Shown: positions 12,499-24,040 of the stretch, one piece after another
Layout of the letters: each line of letters starts with the position of its first letter
Position numbering within the stretch: the stretch's first letter is position 1
Assembly: GCF_902459465.1 (NCBI RefSeq)
Contig: NW_022985708.1
Coordinates: 1-64,000 of the forward strand
DNA: 64,000 nucleotides
Direction: 5' to 3'
From: Asterias rubens
Taxonomy: Eukaryota; Echinodermata; Asteroidea; Forcipulatida; Asteriidae
Notes under the pieces: generated by a model
What the model was told of the DNA's origin: nothing
Database searches by the model: none
What the model saw: only the letters and a program-made list of their open reading frames with translations
Position numbers and translations under genes: made by a program

Positions 12499-12657
12499 AT
12501 GAAAATGGCTGGCTGCATACATCTGTGTTGTAACGTCAACGATGAGAAAATCAAAGTTCTGCAGAATTACACACGAAGATTGGTTGTTGCTGTAACTGTC
12601 CTTTTTATTTTAGTGGCATTTTTGGTTGTGTTCAGTATTGTCGAAGCATTTATGTAA
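12499..12657 (+). CDS. Possible 52-aa single-pass membrane peptide
   Basis: A short ORF starts ATGAAAATGG; the second in-frame ATG at 12505 has A at -3 and G at +4. It encodes a polar, cysteine-bearing N-terminus (CIHLCCNVNDEKIK), then YTRRL followed by about 20 hydrophobic residues, and stops at once after the helix. This layout is typical of small membrane proteins. It is downstream of a CpG-rich stretch and 1.2 kb before the SET gene. I do not recognise a family, and it could also be chance. Confidence 0.35.
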   Translation: MKMAGCIHLCCNVNDEKIKVLQNYTRRLVVAVTVLFILVAFLVVFSIVEAFM

Positions 12658-13060
12658 AGATAGTATAAATTAATTTGAACTCGGTGCCACTACATTACAC
12701 TAGTGACTAGGACAACATCAATCAGTGCTAGGCAGTTACAATCAAACATAATTTACAAGCATGCCATAGGAGTTCAGCCTACTTTTCTACATTTAAGGAG
12801 ACCTGGTCATCATCTGATCCTCCACTCTCAAATGGTAGGCCCTATGGAAATATAATTTATGTTTTTCTTCATTCATGAACAAAAGTAACTTTGTCAGTTT
12901 CTCATATTCCAGATTTCTAATTTATTTAAAGGACTAGTATTGTTGTTCACTATTAACTAATTGATGGGGGTTATTAAGTAGCTAATGTATTCTTAGCTCA
13001 TGTCATGGTCATGTCAAATGGAGGATCAAGGGTTTTGCAACTAGGGCTTAGCCTTAGTTA

Positions 13061-13164
13061 GTAGTGGTGAGTTGTCTACATGTGAGTTGTCTACATGTGA
13101 CCAACATAAGTTATGTTGGTCACATGTACATGTAGACAACTCACATGTAGTATCTCACCACTAC
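13061..13164. repeat. Long palindrome
   Basis: GTAGTGGTGA at 13061 pairs with TCACCACTAC at 13155-13164. The core TTGTCTACATGTGACCAACA pairs with TGTTGGTCACATGTA around 13109/13110. Small unpaired insertions duplicate TGAGTTGTCTACATG. Confidence 0.85.
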
Positions 13165-13254
13165 TTACTATTCCTCACATTCTATGTCAATGTCAAGTAG
13201 CTAGTTAGACAAAATGTTCCGGTAATTTGGTGACACAAATTCAATTTTGAGGAT

Positions 13255-13475
13255 CAGGTTGGCTTGGTGATTTCATTCCCTGCCTTTCACCTCTGCATAC
13301 ACGGGTTCGAATCCCAGGAGCCATGCATGTGGTTGGGGTTTCCCTACCTGATTGCAGGGGATTTCTTCATTTTTTTGTTTTTTCGCCCACATCTTAAACT
13401 GAACATTTCTTCACAAATCCTATTCGTTAATGGCACTAATTGTGCTGTTGTTTGATACAAAAATAAATAAATAAT
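13255..13475 (+). mobile_element. tRNA-derived SINE
   Basis: GGCTTGGTGATTT is a plausible A box, GGTTCGAATCC at 13302-13312 is a perfect B box, and the segment ends in an AAATAAATAAATAATTAATA tail. No open frame is meaningful. Confidence 0.65.
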
Positions 13476-13901
13476 TAATAAAATGTTTGTGCCCATTATA
13501 GTCACAATCCAATTTCATGATGTTTTGTATTGAATGCAAAAGTGCCAGTATTTGTTAACACAACTGTCAAAATTGTCCAACCTTTTTTGTATACACAAAA
13601 GTTACTTTTAAGCTTCCGATTAGTGGAATGAAATCACTTAAAATTGTTGCTTTAAAAAATGTAACATGGATGTGTTGCTAAAGGTTCAGTCAAGTTGTCA
13701 AAAATCGTGCCAAACATTTATGTATTTCCCTTAGTGATTCAGTAAAACTAAAAGCTTAAGGAGTCCAAAGTATTTTTGGGCTAATGGTGACAAAGGTTTA
13801 AGAGACTTTTTATCCAAGGCTACACTACAAGTATAATATATTAGGGTTTTAGTATTATTTGTTAATACTATAGTGATGTGTTTTGTATCAAATCACAGAA
13901 T

Positions 13902-16900
13902 ATGCCTTTACCGAGAAGAAGAGTAGCTCCATTAGCCGAAGCCAAACAGTTTTGTGCATCAGGAGTAGACCCAGATGGGTTCGTTCGAAAATTTGTCAAC
14001 GACAAAATAGGTAAGCTAAGTACATGTATGTATGTTGCAAGGAAATACATTATCGGCCGTTTATGTTGCTAAAAAGAATTGTAGTTTTGGGGCTGACATG
14101 AATTTTCATCATGTTAAAGATTTTTCTGACTTCTGGTTTTTGTTTTTCAGGGTATGGTCTGTTCACAACCAAACAGTTTCAAAAGGAAAACTTCCTTTTA
14201 GAGTATAGAGGAGAAGTCGCTTGTGGACAAGACAGCGAGGACAGCAGCGAAAATTGCTATGAGTTCTTATTTCAACATAATGGGGTTGACTATAGGTAAG
14301 TGCATAATGAGACAATTATTCAACAGCAAAGTCATAATGCTGGTTTTGTTACTTTGTACACTACTAGTTAATAATGATCAAGTGAACAAAACAATGGGCT
14401 GGAATAACCAATAAGTTATTCTTAATCTATGCTTTGCCCACCAATTGAATCAAAACAATCGCTGTACATTTTTAAACACCTGTAAATATTCTAAGCTAAT
14501 TAATAATTTGTGGTTATAAAGTTTGAGAAACATTTATCGCTATATCAAAAGAGTCGTAAACTATATAGGTACATCTAGATTGATTAGTTTAGTTTGTAAC
14601 TTCAAGATGGTTGGCCTATTTCTGAGCCAAATAAAATGGGAAAGTTACCGTAAAATTCAAGTACTGTATCACCATTTGTTAAAACATGATACAAAAAACC
14701 TTATGAATCAAGTATACTCTGAAGTAAACAATAATTTTTTTCTTGTTTTTCTTCCTTAACAGGATTGATGCATCAAGGAAAGATTCGTGTCTGGCCAGAT
14801 ATATTAATGATGATGCAAAGCAACCAAACTGCAGAATGAAAAAAATACTAATTGACAATTACCCTCATCTGTGTCTGTTTGCCTTGGAAAACATTGATCT
14901 GGATGAAGAAATCAGATATGATTATGGTCCAGGAGAATTTTCATGGCGAAAGGTATGAAGTAATTTAGTTTTATAGTAACTGGAAATAATCAGTTTGAAC
15001 AAATTGCTCTCCACAGCCAAAATTCATCTTTATTTTTGAGAACATTTCATTTGAAGTTGAAGTATTTTTTAAACTGTTGTTTCAGAGACTGCCCTCAATC
15101 TAATTTCTGCTAATTCAAGTAAAGAACTTTGTTGCATGGTTAAATCACTGTTGTGTGAAAGTATTTAGGATATTTTGTGGCAAATTGAAGTATGCATAAA
15201 AAAGAGGGTTAATTAAGTCGATACTTTTCTTGAAGATGTTAAGAGTCAGTTCAGGTAACTATTTGACATAGTTGCTCACGGTCAAAAAATAATTTTTTTT
15301 TATACTTTGTGGGTGGAAGGGCCTTGGGGTGCAAGTAAACAAAATTGCATTTTCAATTCTATATATAGCCCGTTGCCATGGTTACGGCTCATTTTGTTTT
15401 TTGGCCATTTTAGGCCGATTTTGGGGTCTGAAAAACTGGTTTTTAGCTCATATTTACAACTCCACCCCACCAAAATGCAAAATTATTTCAAAAAACCTTT
15501 TATATCACTACAAAGTATCATCCTTGGCCTTCCTTGAGAAAAAAAAGTATTGCTTTAAATTTCACCCTTGTGCTATTTTTGCATCATGCATTACAGTATG
15601 TTTTTAGAACTTGCAAAATTGACATTTTTGCCCTATTTTTGGACCCCAAAATGTCAACTTGCCAGGGGTCTCAGAAACCAGTTTTTCAGACCCCAAAATC
15701 GGCCTAAAATGGCCAAAAAACAAAATGAGCCGTAACCATGGCAACGGGCTATATATAGAATTGAAAATGCAATTTTGTTTACTTGCACCCCAAGGCCCTT
15801 CCACCCACAAAGTATTAAAAAAATTAATTTTTTGACCGTGAGCAACTATGTCAATTATTTACCTGAACTGACTCTGTTAAGAACACATGTTTATACCATT
15901 TTACTACAAAACCTAACTTTAAGGACTATCTTCCATGCAACTATTGAAGTTGTCCATGTATAATATTATTATTACGTGTAATCTTTTCTTTTTTTAGGAC
16001 AACCACAGAGAAGATGAGACATCAAATGAAGATGAGGCATTTTGTGATCCAGGCATTTCCAGCAATTCTTCTAGAGATGGTGGTTATGTAGATCCTGCTG
16101 CTGGTGGCTTTGTTGTGGATGAGGCATCTTGTGATCCAGGCATTCCCAGCAATTCTTCTAGAGATGGTGGTTATGTAGATCCTGCTGCTGGTGGCTTTGT
16201 TGTGGATGAGGCATCTTGTGATCCAGGTATTCCCAGCAATTCTTCTAGAGATGGTGGTTATGTAGATCCTGCTGCTGGTGGCTTTGTTGTGGATGAGGCA
16301 TCTTGTGATCCAGGCATTCCCAGCAATTCTTCTAGAGATGGTGGTTCCGTAGATCCTGTTGCTGGTGGCTTTGTTGTGGATGAGGCATCTTGTGATCCAG
16401 GCATTCCCAGCAATTCTTCTAGAGATGGTGGTTCCGTAGATCCTGTTGCTGGTGGCTTTGTTGTGAATGAGGCATCTTGTGATCCAGGTATTCCCAGCAA
16501 TTCTTCTAGAGATGGTGGTTCTGTAGATCCTGCTGCTGGTGGCTTTGTTGTGAATGAGGCATCTTGTGATCCAGGCATTCCCAGCAATTCTTCTAGAGAT
16601 GGTGGTTCTGTAGATCCTGTTGCTGGTGGCTTTGTTGTGGATGAGGCATCTTGTGATCCAGGCATTCCCAGCAATTCTTCTAGAGATGGTGGTTCCGTAG
16701 ATCCTGCTGCTGGTGGCTTTGTTGTGAATGAGGCATCTTGTGATCCAGGTATTCCCAGCAATTCTTCTAGAGATGGTGGTTCTGTAGATCCTGTTGCTGG
16801 TGGCTTTGTTGTGGATGAGGCATCTTGTGATCCAGGCATTCCCAGCAATTCTTCTAGAGATGGTGGTTCCGTAGATCCTGCTGCTGGTGGCTTTGTTGTG

Positions 16901-19900
16901 AATGAGGCATCTTGTGATCCAGGCATTCCCAGCAATTGTTCTAGAGATGATAGTACTGCAGATTATGCTGCTGGGGGCTTTATTAGGGATGAGGCATCTT
17001 GTGATCCAGGCACTCTATGCCATTCTTCTGGAGATGCAAGTCCTGATGACACTGCTAAGGGCTCTGTTGCAGAATCTTTAGACACTTTTGACAACACAGC
17101 TACTCCTGTATTGTTCCAACTCGGACAAGAAGTGACAGATTTAGTCACATGGGTTAATGAAAACAACTCGGATTTGGATGACCCTTCCAGGGCTTGTAAA
17201 AAATACAGTGTTTTTTCCAAAACCCAAGAGGATGCTGACCTTCATGATCCCGATTTTTTCGTTCCAGAATCATCGGATGAAGCACCCAAGATTAACATTA
17301 TTCCTCTTCCTGTCAGAAGAAGGCATGGGGTCCAAAGCAACAGAAGGCAATATTCTCTGGGTAATCATCTAATACCCCAGTATGATTCTTTCTATGATTC
17401 AGATGTTGAAAGTGATGTTGAAGATTCTGGTTCAGATTTTGTTCCTGTTTCTGCCGATGAAAGTGATGTTGAAGATTCTGGTTCAGATTTTGTTCCTGTT
17501 TCTGCTGATGAAAGTGATAACGAATTTGCTTTGGCTGCTAGATCTACTCCAGTGACTAGGGCTACAAAACAAATTACTAACTCAAAGCAAATAACAGACC
17601 CAAGTGATAAAGACCATCCTGATGAAGACGATTCTGGCATGGTATATGAGAATGAGGAAGTTTCTGAAAGCATTGCTGATAACGAAGTTTCAGGCACACT
17701 GACAGTAGCAAACACTTCCAAAGGTCATCATCAAACTACAAATTTAGGCTCACCTGGTCAAGTTCCTGTAGTCTCCAGTTCTACTTCATTGAATACATCA
17801 GACATTGAAGTACTAACCACTTCAAATGAAAGAGGTAAGCGCAGTTGGGACAAGCCTCAGTTTTGTCCATTCTGTCTGATTCCACAAAAGAAGTTGCCAC
17901 GGCATTTAGCATCTATTCACAAAGAGGAACTACAAGTAGAGCAGTGGCTTGCCACAAAAGACAACAGAGAACGGACAAAGCAGCTTACTATTATGAGGAA
18001 CTATGGAAACTTTCTTCATAATGCGAAAGTACTTGACGAGGGAAAGGGCACTCTTATCGTAGTGTATAGGCCCTCATATAAAGTTAATCCCACTGACTAT
18101 TTGCCTTGCACCAACTGCTTTGGCTATTTTGCACAAAATGATTTATGGAAGCATAAATGCTGCCAGACAGTTGATGTTGAGGTAAATGATGCAGAAGAAC
18201 CATATCAAAAGAAAAGAAAAACTGGACTAAGAAAAGCTAGCAGAATGATGCTGCCAACCAAACCAGGTGTTAGTCAGCGAACCCACCAAATATTGTCCAG
18301 CCTGAAAAGTGACAATATAAGCAGACTTGTCCGATCAGACCGACTGATTACGATGTTTGCAGAGAAGTTGACAAAGAAGCATGGTCACTCAAAAGATCAG
18401 GAAGGCTACATAAGACAGCGGTTGCGTGAGGTGGCCAGAATGGTTTTAGAGTACAGACTGTTCACTCAGCATTCTAATGCTATGTTAGCTGATCTCATTT
18501 GTCCAGAGAAATTCAATGAAGTCATTGAAGCAACAAGACGAGCAGCAGGATTTCAAGAGGAAACCAATTTATACACAACCCCAAGCCTTGCACTGAAAAT
18601 AGGACATAGCCTGAAGTCATGTGCAGAAATTCTAAGAGGAGATGCACTTTTGTCCAGGGACACAGTTCTTGAGAAGGATTGTAAGGCTGTAATATCATTG
18701 TACAACTTGAATTGGGAAGGCGAAGTAAGCCACCATGCTCTGAGAACATTGCATGAAGTCAAGAGGAACAATCCTAAGTTGTTGCCGTTAACTGGAGATA
18801 TTGTTAAATTATCAAGGTACCTCAAGAATCAAGTACAAGAAAGGCACAAAGAGCTGCAGAAAACTAACAAGGATGTGCCCAAAGTTTGGACAAAGTTGGC
18901 TGAACTTCTTCTGACACAAATCATTGTGTTCAACCGTAAAAGGCCTGGAGAGGTATCGAAGATGACCTTGAGTGATTACAGCAAGTGTGCTAATGGGGAA
19001 ACCTGTGTTGTTGATGGCGCCTTGTCACCACTGGAGAAGGCACTGTGTAAGGTGCTATGGAGAGTCGAAATTATCGGAAAACGTTTGCGAACCGTTGTAG
19101 TACTATTCACTGCCCAGATGAAAGAGGCCCTTGACACACTGAGGAAAAGAAGAATTGATGCAGGCATAGATGTCAACAATGTCTTCCTGTTTAGTAATCA
19201 GAGAGGACTGGCACACATTAGGGGGACTGACACACTTAGAGAACATGCCTCAAAGTGCAAAGCAAGTAATCCTGAATTCTTACGTGCAACCAGACTCAGA
19301 AAACACATTGCAACAGTATCGCAAGTGATGAACCTCCAGGACAATGAGCTTGACCTGCTGGCAGGCTTCCTTGGACATGATGTGAGAACACACCGTGAGT
19401 TCTACCGCATGCCTGAGTCCACACTTCAAGTTGCAAAACTTTCAAAGGTCCTTCTGAAGATGGAGAAGGGTGATGTACAGGGATTAGCTGGTAAAAGCCT
19501 GAAAGATGTGGAGCTGGACCCTAGTGAAGGTATGATAGATACAACTACTCTAAATTTACCAATTCGATTTGAAACATTAGTTGATACAGGTCAATTTTGA
19601 TTGAGCCTGAACTGTGTCTGACCTTTATTGCATGTTTAATCATTAATCAAAATTGAATGGATACTTAAGTTCAGAAACAAATCTGATAAAACACATATTA
19701 TGGTATAAAGGTTTATGTAAACCTACACAATACTTTTATGGTAGCAACATACATTGTGATGTGAAACATAATTTGACATGGACCCTTTTGAGGGAGGCTT
19801 TAAAGTATTACATTTAAAACATGTTTTTTTATAGAATACGATACAGATGAGAAATCAGACGATGACAGTGATCCTGAACCTGAGACATCTGTACCAGAGA

Positions 19901-20875
19901 AAACAAAAGGTTAGTACATGAGACTAGGATCAGTCACAAATACTACAAAGTTTTACTAAAAACTTGACTGGTTGGCTCAGTGTAGGCATGTGTTCATATT
20001 CTGGGCTAGATGCTGTGTAGCAGCTTTGATGTGTCACTGACAGCCACAAGTTGGTCATTTTACCTTGCCAGCCATGTTCCAACCATTTGTACTGAAATCG
20101 TTGAAATGTGAATGTTTTCATGACTTAATGCTATGGAATATAAAATGGAGTCTAAACATTCCTTTCTAATCAGTTTTTTTTTCTGACTTGCCACAATTAT
20201 AGCCATAACTTGCAACCACCCCATGTAAAATGAAACTAAACTGATGACAACTTTAAATCATAAATGTAACCATGCACTGATTTGTTTTTAGTTAGATTTA
20301 CAAAAGTAACACCAGCTATGTTTATGTGCTAAAGAATGTGCTTTTAAAACTCTTTAGATGTTCTTTGTCCCCTCTACAAAAAGACAAACTAATCTTCCTT
20401 AGCTTCACCTTACAATCAATTTTGCATCAGCCACATAGGGTACACAATTTTGTTCATGTCCCTTGTTTTCCCCTTGGTCCTCATCATGGTCAGTTGCATG
20501 CTGACTATACCTATCATGCTGTGAGTGCCTGCATTACAAACCAAATCATCAGTATTGATATTATTATGTTTCATTTCTATTTGAGGTGTTTAATAATTAA
20601 TTTATTGCATTTTTTCACTTCATACAGAACCAGCAGAAACAGAAGCTGCACAACAACAACGGAAGAAGCAATGGACATTGGCTGAAAAACAAGCAGTCGT
20701 GAGACATCTTGGAAGCTTCTTAAGGTCAAGGAAAGTTCCAGGGAAGGGACCGATTTCTGCTCTCATGAAAGCTGAACCCCGTCTTTTTACTGATCGTTCC
20801 TGGAGAAACGTCAAGGACTTTGTCAGAAACCAAGTCAGGAAAAAAGATCAGTTTAGCTTCCTTAAGAATCTTTGA
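13902..20875 (+). CDS. SET - zinc finger - tyrosine recombinase - Myb/SANT fusion (KMT5A-like/Crypton-like)
   Basis: Six exons (13902-14010, 14151-14295, 14763-14952, 15998-19529, 19835-19909, 20628-20875) keep phase and give about 1432 residues with no break. Residues 37-148 are a SET domain: GYGLFTTKQF, ARYINDDAKQPNC, ENIDLDEEIRYDYG. Then come about twelve 29-residue repeats, an acidic segment, a C2H2-like finger (CPFCLIPQKKLPRHLASIH), a second Cys/His cluster, and a tyrosine recombinase. The recombinase has Arg about 1130 in NRKRPGEV, LRKHIAT with Arg about 1249, LGHD with His about 1275, and nucleophile Tyr about 1284 in HREFYRMP. The final exon gives a Myb/SANT-like segment (WTLAEKQAV ... 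RSWRNVKDFVRNQ). Proteins annotated KMT5A-like in fish join SET and recombinase parts similarly. Lysine methylation and DNA strand exchange are family expectations, not shown. The start may lie further upstream, since AATCACAG before 13899 could be an acceptor. Confidence 0.85.
15242..15875. mobile_element. 634-bp MITE with ~200-bp inverted arms, GTTA duplication
   Basis: Arm 15242 to about 15446 (AGAGTCAGTTCAGGTAA at the tip) is mirrored by about 15676-15875. GTTA flanks both ends (15238-15241, 15876-15879). It lies in the intron between the SET exons and the repeat exon. The mirrored open frames on both strands are a consequence of the palindrome. Confidence 0.88.
16031..17073 (+). repeat. 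87-bp coding tandem repeat, about 12 units
   Basis: Units start at 16031, 16118, 16205 and so on every 87 bp; the last two (16901, 16988) are degenerate. Each encodes DEASCDPGIPSNSSRDGG followed by a (Y/S)VDPAAGGFVV variant. Being a multiple of three, the array keeps the host frame open. The opposite strand is also open for 225 codons, a side effect of composition. A second, 51-bp in-frame duplication (SDVEDSGSDFVPVSADE) lies at about 17410-17512. Confidence 0.97.
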
Positions 20876-20912
20876 AGAAAGCAACTATGACAAAGCCAGC
20901 TATTTGAAACTG

Positions 20913-23060
20913 TGTTTGCACGTATACAGCATATTAAGTTTAATTTTAATTCTTCGTTTTTCTTCTTGCCAAGATGAGAGAACAAGCAGCCATTAATCGA
21001 AGTTTATTTCCAGTAACGAGTAGTTGCAAACGATTAAGCTTAATACTGAAATATTGTTTTATCTTACTCAAAAGTTTACTTATTTATTTGGTTTAAATGC
21101 ATTTTCATTTGCATGTATTGTTTGTTAAAAAGAAATGTAGCAATTACATGAAAGTTCCAACATTTTGTGAGGTTTAGGGCTAAAGTACAGTTAGCTTTCT
21201 TAAAAACTTTTGAAGTTAGAAACTAACAAAGCCAGCTATTTGAAACTGTGTTTGAACAGTTGAATGAAGTGGTTCATCTTCATACAGGCCATTGCAGTTA
21301 AATGATAATTAACAATCAAAAAGATCAGCTCAATTATTTTGTTTGTGTTTTCCGTGCCAAGTTGGGAATTTATAGTGTACTGTGTAATGCAAAGAACTTA
21401 CTATTAATGCAGCGTGTTCATATATTTTGAAAACTCAGTGCTGGTAAAAGCAAGACTGGCTTATACCTCATAAAGATTAATTACATGTATGTTATTAACT
21501 ATTCTTTGTTTGTTTTTCAATGCCAAGTTGGGATTGTGTGGTAATTGCCATGTTTAACAGAGAGTGTGTATACAAAGCGACCATTTTGGTTTTCATATTT
21601 GTCAGGCCGAAGTAATTTTATTTGTTTCACATTATACATTTGTGTTTGTAAATGCAATTTTATTTTCCTTTGCTGCACGTATTCAGCATATTAAGTTTAA
21701 TTTTAATTCTTCGTTTTTCTTCTTGCCAAGATGAGAGAACAAGCAGCCATTAATCGAAGTTTATTTCCAGTAACGAGTAGTTGCAAACGATTAAGCTTAA
21801 TACTGAAATATTGTTTTATCTTACTCAAAAGTTTACTTATTTATTTGGTTTAAATGCATTTTCATTTGCATGTATTGTTTGTTTTAAAAGAAATGTAGCA
21901 ATTACATGAAAGTTCCAACATTTTGTGAGGTTTAGGGCTAAAGTACAGTTAGCTTTCTTAAAAACTTTTGAAGTTAGAAACTAACAAAGCCAGCTATTTG
22001 AAACTGTGTTTGAACAGTTGAATGAAGTGGTTCATCTTCATACAGGCCATTGCAGTTAAATGATAATATTAACAATCAAAAAGATCAGCTAAATTATTTT
22101 GTTTGTGTTTTCCGTGCCAAGTTGGGAATTTATAGTGTACTGTGTAATGCAAAGAACTTACTATTAATGCAGCGTGTTCATATATTTTGAAAACTCAGTG
22201 CTGGTAAAAGCAAGACTGGCTTATACCTCATAAAGATTAATTACATGTATGTTATTAACTATTCTTTGTTCGTTTTTCAATGCCAAGTTGGGATTGTGTG
22301 GTAATTGCCATGTTTAACAGAGAGTGTGTATACAAAGCGACCATTTTGGTTTTCATATTTGTCAGGCCGAAGTAATTTTATTTGTTTCACATTATACATT
22401 TGTGTTTGTAAATGCAATTTTATTTTCCTTTGCTGCACGTATTCAGCATATTAAGTTTAATTTTAATTCTTCGTTTTTCTTCTTGCCAAGATGAGAGAAC
22501 AAGCAGCCATTAATCGAAGTTTATTTCCAGTAACGAGTAGTTGCAAACGATTAAGCTTAATACTGAAATATTGTTTTATCTTACTCAAAAGTTTACTTAT
22601 TTATTTGGTTTAAATGCATTTTCATTTGCATGTATTGTTTGTTTTAAAAGAAATGTAGCAATTACATGAAAGTTCCAACATTTTGTGAGGTTTAGGGCTA
22701 AAGTACAGTTAGCTTTCTTAAAAACTTTTGAAGTTAGAAACTAACAAAGCCAGCTATTTGAAACTGTGTTTGAACAGTTGAATGAAGTGGTTCATCTTCA
22801 TACAGGCCATTGCAGTTAAATGATAAATAACAATCAAAAAGATCAGCTAAATTATTTTGTTTTGTTTTCCGTGCCTAGTTGGGAATTTATAGTGTACTGT
22901 GTAATGCAAAGAATTACCATTAATGCAGCGTGTTCATATTTTAAAACTCAGGACAAGTTAGACAAAGCCTGGTTTCAAATTACATTGTACTATGTGTTAT
23001 GTTCTTTTGTTTTGTCTCCTGTGCCAATTTTGAATTTATTGTGTACCGTGTAATGCAAAG
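20913..23060. repeat. ~757-bp tandem repeat, three units, from the 3' end of the SET/recombinase gene
   Basis: The word ATTCTTCGTTTTTCTTCTTG recurs near 20950, 21706 and 22466. Units are almost identical over hundreds of bases. Each carries a remnant of the last-exon end (AGCTTTCTTAAAAACTTTTG, then AAAGCCAGCTATTTGAAACT), so the unit arose by duplicating the gene's terminal exon border and 3' UTR. Differences include CAAGTTGGGA/CTAGTTGGGA and small indels in the third unit. Confidence 0.93.
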
Positions 23061-23087
23061 ATTTGACCTTTTATGCATTGTGTACTC

Positions 23088-23198
23088 ATGAAAGCTGAAC
23101 CACATATGTTTACTAATCGTTCCTGGAGAAACGTGAAAGACTTTATCAGAAACCAAGACAGAAAGAAAAATCCATTTAGCTTTCTTAAAAATCTTTAA
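23088..23198 (+). pseudogene. Duplicated fragment of the Myb/SANT-like last exon
   Basis: In frame it reads MKAEPHMFTNRSWRNVKDF and onward to FSFLKNL and a stop. The true exon at about 20766-20875 has MKAEPRLFTDRSWRNVKDF. Several substitutions and one lost codon are visible. The copy ends the repeat block and is followed by the same 3' UTR words. It has no splice acceptor of its own that I can see. Confidence 0.85.
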
Positions 23199-23259
23199 GT
23201 TAGAAACTAACAAAGCCAGCTATTTGAAACTGTGTTTGAACAGTTGTGTGAAGTGGTTC

Positions 23260-24040
23260 ATCTCCATACAGGCCATTGCAGTTAAATGATAAAAAACAAT
23301 CAAAAAGATGTGCTATATATATATTAATTTTGTTTGTGTTTTCCGTGTTAGGGTGCCCTTTAAAGCATGTGAATCTAGTATGGGTTGCAAGAAAAGAATT
23401 CCGCGGTAAGCAAAGCCATGAAATTGGAACTAATACACTTGTTTGTTGCAGGGGAAAGGGAGAGGTTTTTTGTTGGCCATTTTGCCATGTTGGAGTTCTT
23501 ACTAAAAAAATAAGTAACCATTTTTTGACTAGGGTTCTTTCTTAGACCTTTTGAGTTTTCGTTAAAAAAATTGATGTTAAATCCAAGGCTAATTAAAAAA
23601 TAAAAAAAAATAAAAAAAACACTCAGTTGAGTGTCCCCAAATTTTGTATTCTTAGTTGGCAGTGCTTTTAAACTGAACTCTGATGGCCATTTGGTATTTA
23701 AATGCTTGGTGACCATCGTGGGAAAGAAATGCCCTCGTCGTCCTCTCTATGAAAAAAATTCAGGATGATTAACTTTGTTTTCTTACTTAGCGTAATGAAG
23801 TCTCTGTCTCTAAAAAGGATCTAACACCAATACTTCAAGGTTTACATAAACAAGATGCTCTGTCATCAACCCGTGTCTAAACATGTACATGTACGAGGCA
23901 ACTTTTTCATGATCACTAAGTAAAGCATACAATTACAAGTTGGACAGAGGCTGGCTTCAATTGCGTGAATAAATGTTTTAATCATTTTGTGGAGTTTAAT
24001 CTGTGTGACTTTGTTTATTCATTAAATTGTTGGACCTTTA
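23260..24040. other. No gene seen
   Basis: AT-rich unique sequence between the duplicated exon fragment and the minisatellite. Short frames on both strands lack splice context or recognisable motifs. Confidence 0.6.

Larger units (their letters stand above)
12660..13900. other. Non-coding stretch before the SET gene
   Basis: It holds a palindrome (13061-13164) and a SINE (about 13255-13475). No exon is evident. Leading 5' exons of the SET gene could be hidden here or further upstream. Confidence 0.5.

Noticed and set aside
15307-15845. Two mirrored frames beginning MWVEGPWGASKQ on opposite strands
   Set aside because: They are the two arms of a palindromic MITE, so the same sequence is read twice.
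16258-16935. 225-codon frame on the minus strand
   Set aside because: It is the shadow of the 87-bp coding repeat of the + strand gene, whose frame, phases and flanking domains are convincing.
18522-18825. Minus-strand frames within the recombinase exon
   Set aside because: Shadows of the long + strand coding exon.
19960-20080. Possible SINE with TGGCTCAGTG and GTGTTCATATTCTGG
   Set aside because: The B box is too degenerate and no tail or second copy is visible.
23375-23716. 113-codon minus-strand frame
   Set aside because: Low-complexity Phe/Tyr-rich composition over an A-rich tract; no splice sites or motif.
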